Source of the DNA: Lamellibrachia columna
Lineage: Eukaryota > Annelida > Polychaeta > Sabellida > Siboglinidae
DNA: 64,000 bases
NCBI GenBank assembly: GCA_963662155.1
Contig: OY759263.1
Coordinates: forward strand, 23,827,571 to 23,891,570
Direction of reading: 5' to 3'
Each line of letters starts with the position of its first letter. Within the stretch, counting starts at the first letter, position 1. Under the pieces are notes generated by a model that made no database searches, was not told the DNA's origin, and saw only the letters and a program-made list of their open reading frames with translations. Shown here in pieces: positions 59,756 to 64,000 of this stretch. The translations under genes and the position numbers were made by a program.

Positions 59756-62387
59756 GGCAAATTATCAACATATGCAAACATTATATACAATGAAAGCGTA
59801 CAAATTTGATCGCCAGATGCCGCCACAAATATTGAAGCACCATTGCATTAAAACTCATCCGGTGACACTATGATAGAGGGGTTATGGCAGAAAGGGGGAG
59901 GTTGATCCTAAGAATTCGAGGGACGTGAGAGGCTGACCACACAAATAGGAATTAGTATTCGGTGGACTCTTACAATTGGTTGGAGGTTGACCCCCAGATT
60001 AGTGCGAGATGGGAGGATGACCCCCAAAATAGGTGAGAGATGGGAGGATGACCCCCAAAATAGGTGAGAGATGGGAGGATGCCCCCAAAATAGGTGGGAG
60101 ATGGGAAGATGACCCCCAAAATAGGTGAGAGATGGGAGGATGACCCCCAAAATAGGTGAGAGATGGGAGGATGACCCCCAGAATAGGTGAGAGATGGGAG
60201 GATGACCCCCAAAATAGGTGAGAGATGGGAGGATGCCCCCAAAATAGGTGGGAGATGGGAAGATGACCCCCAAAATACCTGGGAGATGGGAGGTTGATAC
60301 CCTTGCCACATCATCTCGTGATAGCATATATGCAGCATGCATCTATATTATTATAATCAGCTGAATTTATAAAGGTAAAACCACACGTCTTTTGTGTGAA
60401 GTTTAACAGTTTGAGAGAGCGGGACATTTAGTAGCAGGTGTGTGAGACGAGATATTGGGTTGAAAATTCGTAAAGTTTAATACACATAGTGGACGGATAT
60501 TATGATGTTGATAAGCACAACTAATGAAAGAGCGCCGTTGTATCCATGTTCGAGAACAAGGATAAAAGGCAAAGTGGTAGTCAAATTATCTCAGGTGGAA
60601 AGTTGATCCAGTAATTTGCCAACAAACCGGCAATAGTTTATGTGGATTGATGCAAATAAGTTTCAGTTGTTTGTCTTCTTCACAAAGCACATCACACATT
60701 TGGTAACCACCAACAACGCCCCCTCAACCATTTGTCTGACGAAGTGTAACTCTTCAGTCTCACTGTCTCTGCAGGCCCCAAACAACAAGTCTGACAAAGC
60801 GGAATGCCTCAGTCTCAGCGACCGCCCCACAAACAACTGTCTCACGAAGCCGAACTCTAAGTCCCAATAAAATGTCTGATGAAGCGAAACTCTTCCGCCT
60901 CAATGTCTCCCCCTAAAAACATATTTTCTGTATAACTATTCAGTCTCAATGTGAGAGCGGCCCATCAAAACCCGAATGATGAAGCGAAACCATTCGGTGT
61001 CATCGACTATCAACAATAATATTGTATCGGACGAAGCTAGAGGGGAGTGCGAACGCACACGACCCACCCCCTCTAGCCTGCGGGCCTGATATATATTTTT
61101 GTGCGTACAATGACTACTTAGTGGTAGTGATTCTCGTGAAGACAGCTAACACTTGTTATGAAGAAAAATGTAAAATTGGCCGTAAAGAACGAGAAAAATA
61201 TTAATATTATTACAATCACCAATCTGAAGAATCGCTTCACTATTCCTGTTATTAAACAGTCGTAATAAATATAACACAACGACAATAGAGCGTTTGTAAT
61301 TAAAATAATATAGGATTATGCCATAATAGTGGCACACTTTCAGAACATTTCTGTTTCGGCTGTAAGGTGCGTTACTGGGATGATATAAAGTATTACCCTG
61401 CACTTTTTTGGGGTTATTGCAAGAACCTTAGACGGAATATTTGACCTCTTTAACAAGTGACAGGCTCCGATGTAGCTATGTCGCAAGGGTAGGGGAAGGC
61501 ATTGTTAGATGATCCATTTTTCATTCTTTTTGATGCCTAGGGCGCAATCATATTCATAAGTAAACATAGCTTATACTCGCATAAACTATGATTATTAATA
61601 TATAATTTTATACCAAGAAAATATATCTAGCATGCATAGATAATTATATCTAGCTGACTCAAATAGGGTTGATAACCTGCTCAACTAACTCTTGGTGTGG
61701 GGTAGGATGAGCCACAGTGCAGCGTAAGTCGCGTAAATGCTTTATTTGTATAATTTACGTAGGCCTTGTACAAAAAATGTGTAACAACTCAGCCAAAAAC
61801 ATCTACCCAATGGGTACAACACGCTAAATTGATAAGTCAAAACACCAAATTACGATAGAGGTATAGGTAAATTGCAACCAGTAACTAACAGCTATTATGT
61901 TGCCTTGTAGCTATCCGATGTCCCAATTTGCTCGGACAATTCCTTGATGTGTTTTGGTGTAAAGAACACTCGTCTTCGTTCTTTAACTGCTGCTCAACTA
62001 ACCCTACCTCAGGCTTTGGGTGGGTCAACTAGACCTTTTCGACAACTAAGCTTATTTAATTACCGAAGTGGTGTTAATAATCTTCTTCTTTGTGCATAGT
62101 TAACCCATTTGTAAGTGCATAAACAATAAAGTCAGGTCATGGGCGTTGATAGTTTACACATCAGCAGATGTTAATCGCAGTTTCTAAAAGTTTCGAAAAA
62201 CATCAAAAAACATACTTTTAGCTCACATGTTCTTGCCGTTGTGACAAATGTAACCTATTACACGTCAATCGGGTTCCAATAACATGTTCAATCACTGGGT
62301 GGTACCATGTAACTGTTGCTCAACTAATCCAGTGGCTCAACAAACACTGCCTTCCCCACCCACAGCTAGTAGTCGTGTACTCCCATA
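59756..62387. repeat. Dispersed repeat family R, copy 5 (most complete)
   Basis: Contains the cgccacaaatattgaagcac start, a 31-bp tandem array (gggaggatgacccccaaaat plus aggtgagagat, about 9 units, 60,005-60,290), the gacaaagcacatcacaca region, tctgacgaagcggaa-type units (60,735-60,900) and gcgggcctgatatat (61,079). At about 61,490 sequence matching 55,481-56,160 (61,525-62,280) interrupts the order seen in copies 2 and 4. It leads directly into the intact ORF at 62,388. Confidence 0.8.
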
Positions 62388-63137
62388 ATGCAGGGCAACA
62401 TTATGAGGAAAATGCATCCAAAATTAGTAGACTTGGTCTCAATCGACCAGGAGAGTAAGAAGAAAAATTGTTCAATATATCTTGTATCATGTGGAAATAT
62501 TAATTTTTTCAATGCATTCAGATACTTCTCAGAAAGACAAGGCCTATGTGTTGAAATATATGTTGGATCAAATGATCTTATCTTGATCCAACCAATTGAA
62601 AATAGTACTGGCTGTGGCTGCTATTGTGATGAGATTAATATAAGTTATGTTGATTCAAAAAACGGTCGTACCACAGACAAATCCCACAAAATCAAACATT
62701 TAAAATTCATAGTTGACTTTAATCAGGTTCATCGAGGAAAGAACTGTGATTCAGTCTACATAAATGATTGGTTTTCAATAAAACAACCCATGTCAGAGAC
62801 TTCATTCGTTCGTGATATTGCGTCAGCAATTGGCTACGTTACACACCGGATGTGCCCAGACAAGTTTCCAATCAAAGTTTGTGAACAAAGGGCACATAAA
62901 TGGTCCATTATTTCCACACATCACTTTTTAAATGATGGATTGATGATGGATGCGAACAACGAAAGCGCGTGTACCGCAAACGAGGTGACTTCGATTGTGT
63001 TCTTTACAAATGGACACGATAAAGACAGTAAACATTCGTCTGTCTTTTTCACCACTGTCTTTTTATTTTGCAGATTTAATACTCCTTGCACAAAAGCATA
63101 CACCCATGTGGCAGAGTTAAGAACGTTCAGTAGATAA
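62388..63137 (+). CDS. Uncharacterised 249-codon ORF, founder-like copy of a local family
   Basis: Longest non-repetitive open frame in the window. I do not recognise the product. The start could be the first ATG (MQGNIMRKMHP) or, since paralogues are conserved upstream and around KMHP, the Met at residue 9. Conserved between copies: ESKKK.C....CGNI.FFNAF, EIYVGSNDL.LIQPI, a Cys-rich GCGCYCDEI (GCYCDEI in copy 3) and the VDFNQVHRGKN region. There are about ten Cys, no obvious signal peptide and no transmembrane segment except a weak hydrophobic stretch near the C-terminus (SSVFFTTVFLFC). Broken paralogues occur at 28.6, 30.6, 56.2 and 58.1 kb. It may be one exon of a gene or an ORF of a mobile repeat; the frame beyond about residue 190 is not supported by any paralogue here. 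Confidence 0.5.
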   Translation: MQGNIMRKMHPKLVDLVSIDQESKKKNCSIYLVSCGNINFFNAFRYFSERQGLCVEIYVGSNDLILIQPIENSTGCGCYCDEINISYVDSKNGRTTDKSHKIKHLKFIVDFNQVHRGKNCDSVYINDWFSIKQPMSETSFVRDIASAIGYVTHRMCPDKFPIKVCEQRAHKWSIISTHHFLNDGLMMDANNESACTANEVTSIVFFTNGHDKDSKHSSVFFTTVFLFCRFNTPCTKAYTHVAELRTFSR

Positions 63138-64000
63138 TGTTATGAATGTCTGTTTTATTTTTTCAGTTAACTGGAAACGGAACATGCAAAATAGAAAACG
63201 ATATGTAACTTACGGCAGACACTTTTGTTTCATGATTAAAGAATACCTGGTCTGCGTTTGATAGATAAATATACCAATGAACAATTTTGTGAGAACCTTT
63301 CTATGGTGTATGGAGCATTATTTGCTTTGTTTGTGTTATATAATTATCGAAAAAGCATTGTGAAGTGGACGAATAAATGTGTATCATCATTTCAATTTTT
63401 GACGCCATTTTGAGCGCATTTTCGGAGGAACATAATCAGAATAAATAAATATGACAAGCGCAATTTTTTTATCAAATTGTTTTTATCTTATCTCTTAAGT
63501 AACAACCATACCACATGAAACTGACAATGAACAAAAAGTTTTTAAAAATGTTACAAAAACATATTTTAAATAGATGTACACACCAGTACTGTTAAAGTGC
63601 ACATATGAAAATGCAAACAAACCAATGTTTGAACAAACTGCTCTTGTATTCTTCGTAATAACACATGTCCACAAATTCGTTGTCCGTACGGTTAAATAAG
63701 CCAAATAACGCACGAGAGTGAATTGTTTAAAGCACAACAGCTAGACTTGCGAAGTCATAGATTGCCACTTTGAATATCAAGTAAATGCCATCAGTGTATA
63801 AAGATATGGAAACGGGGCTTGGTCACACTGATAGTGTTGTTACCATGATTTGATTGTAAGGATGACAATGTAATCGGCCAGACTATGTTTTTAGGCTGGC
63901 ATTTAGTAGCAAACTTACCCGACATGGGCAATAATAAATAAATGTTCACATATGTATAAAATGTTGTGCCAACTTGCGTTCAATTGTAATCATGCAATTC
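63138..64000. other. No gene seen
   Basis: AT-rich sequence with no recognised feature. Confidence 0.45.

Overview
The window looks like genomic DNA of an animal, most likely a marine invertebrate. A mollusc or other lophotrochozoan is plausible, but that is inference. The reasons are a spliced host gene with GT-AG introns, several classes of decayed eukaryotic retroelements, a Polinton-like virus-derived element of a type common in invertebrate genomes, and very heavy micro- and minisatellite content. I see no bacterial-type operon, rRNA, tRNA or CRISPR array. Most open reading frames here are translations of simple repeats.

Region 1 (1-27.7 kb) has no gene I can support. It starts with a 25-bp tandem array, a 65-bp minisatellite and several short arrays. 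From about 6.0 kb a large tandem segmental duplication begins: four related unique blocks (about 6.3-7.9, 9.1-12.7, 16.5-19.7 and 21.6-25.7 kb), each followed by an array of a 35-bp minisatellite (roughly 36, 108, 52 and 43 units). Blocks 1 and 3 share one right half and blocks 2 and 4 share another, so the repeat is a dimer. Degenerate relatives with only one or two minisatellite units lie at 27.2-27.7 kb and 58.6-59.2 kb.

Region 2 (27.7-34.8 kb) is dispersed repeats: two copies of an unidentified repeat family, a minus-strand RTE-like LINE reverse transcriptase remnant, a Ty3/gypsy protease remnant, an inverted-repeat hairpin and a Penelope-like 3' end.

Region 3 (34.8-52.8 kb) holds the one well-supported host gene, a five-exon minus-strand gene for a secreted fibrinogen-related protein: signal peptide, short coiled coil and one complete C-terminal fibrinogen domain (295 residues). 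All splice sites are GT-AG and all phases agree. Intron 2 carries a 10.6-kb Polinton-like element (40,831-51,468) with inverted repeats of about 260-280 bp, AG...CT ends and a 6-bp target duplication. On its minus strand are, in order, a broken protein-primed-type DNA polymerase B with N-terminal zinc fingers, a small capsid-type ORF, a basic core-protein-type ORF, a broken F54H12.2-like capsid-type gene and a broken adenain-like protease. I see no integrase or packaging ATPase. A LINE fragment is nested in its right arm. Intron 4 is filled with Penelope-like and RTE-like remnants.

Region 4 (52.8-64 kb) has another LINE remnant, short tandem arrays and three more copies of the unidentified repeat family. 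One copy ends in an uninterrupted 249-codon ORF (62,388-63,137) of unknown function whose broken paralogues recur elsewhere in the window.
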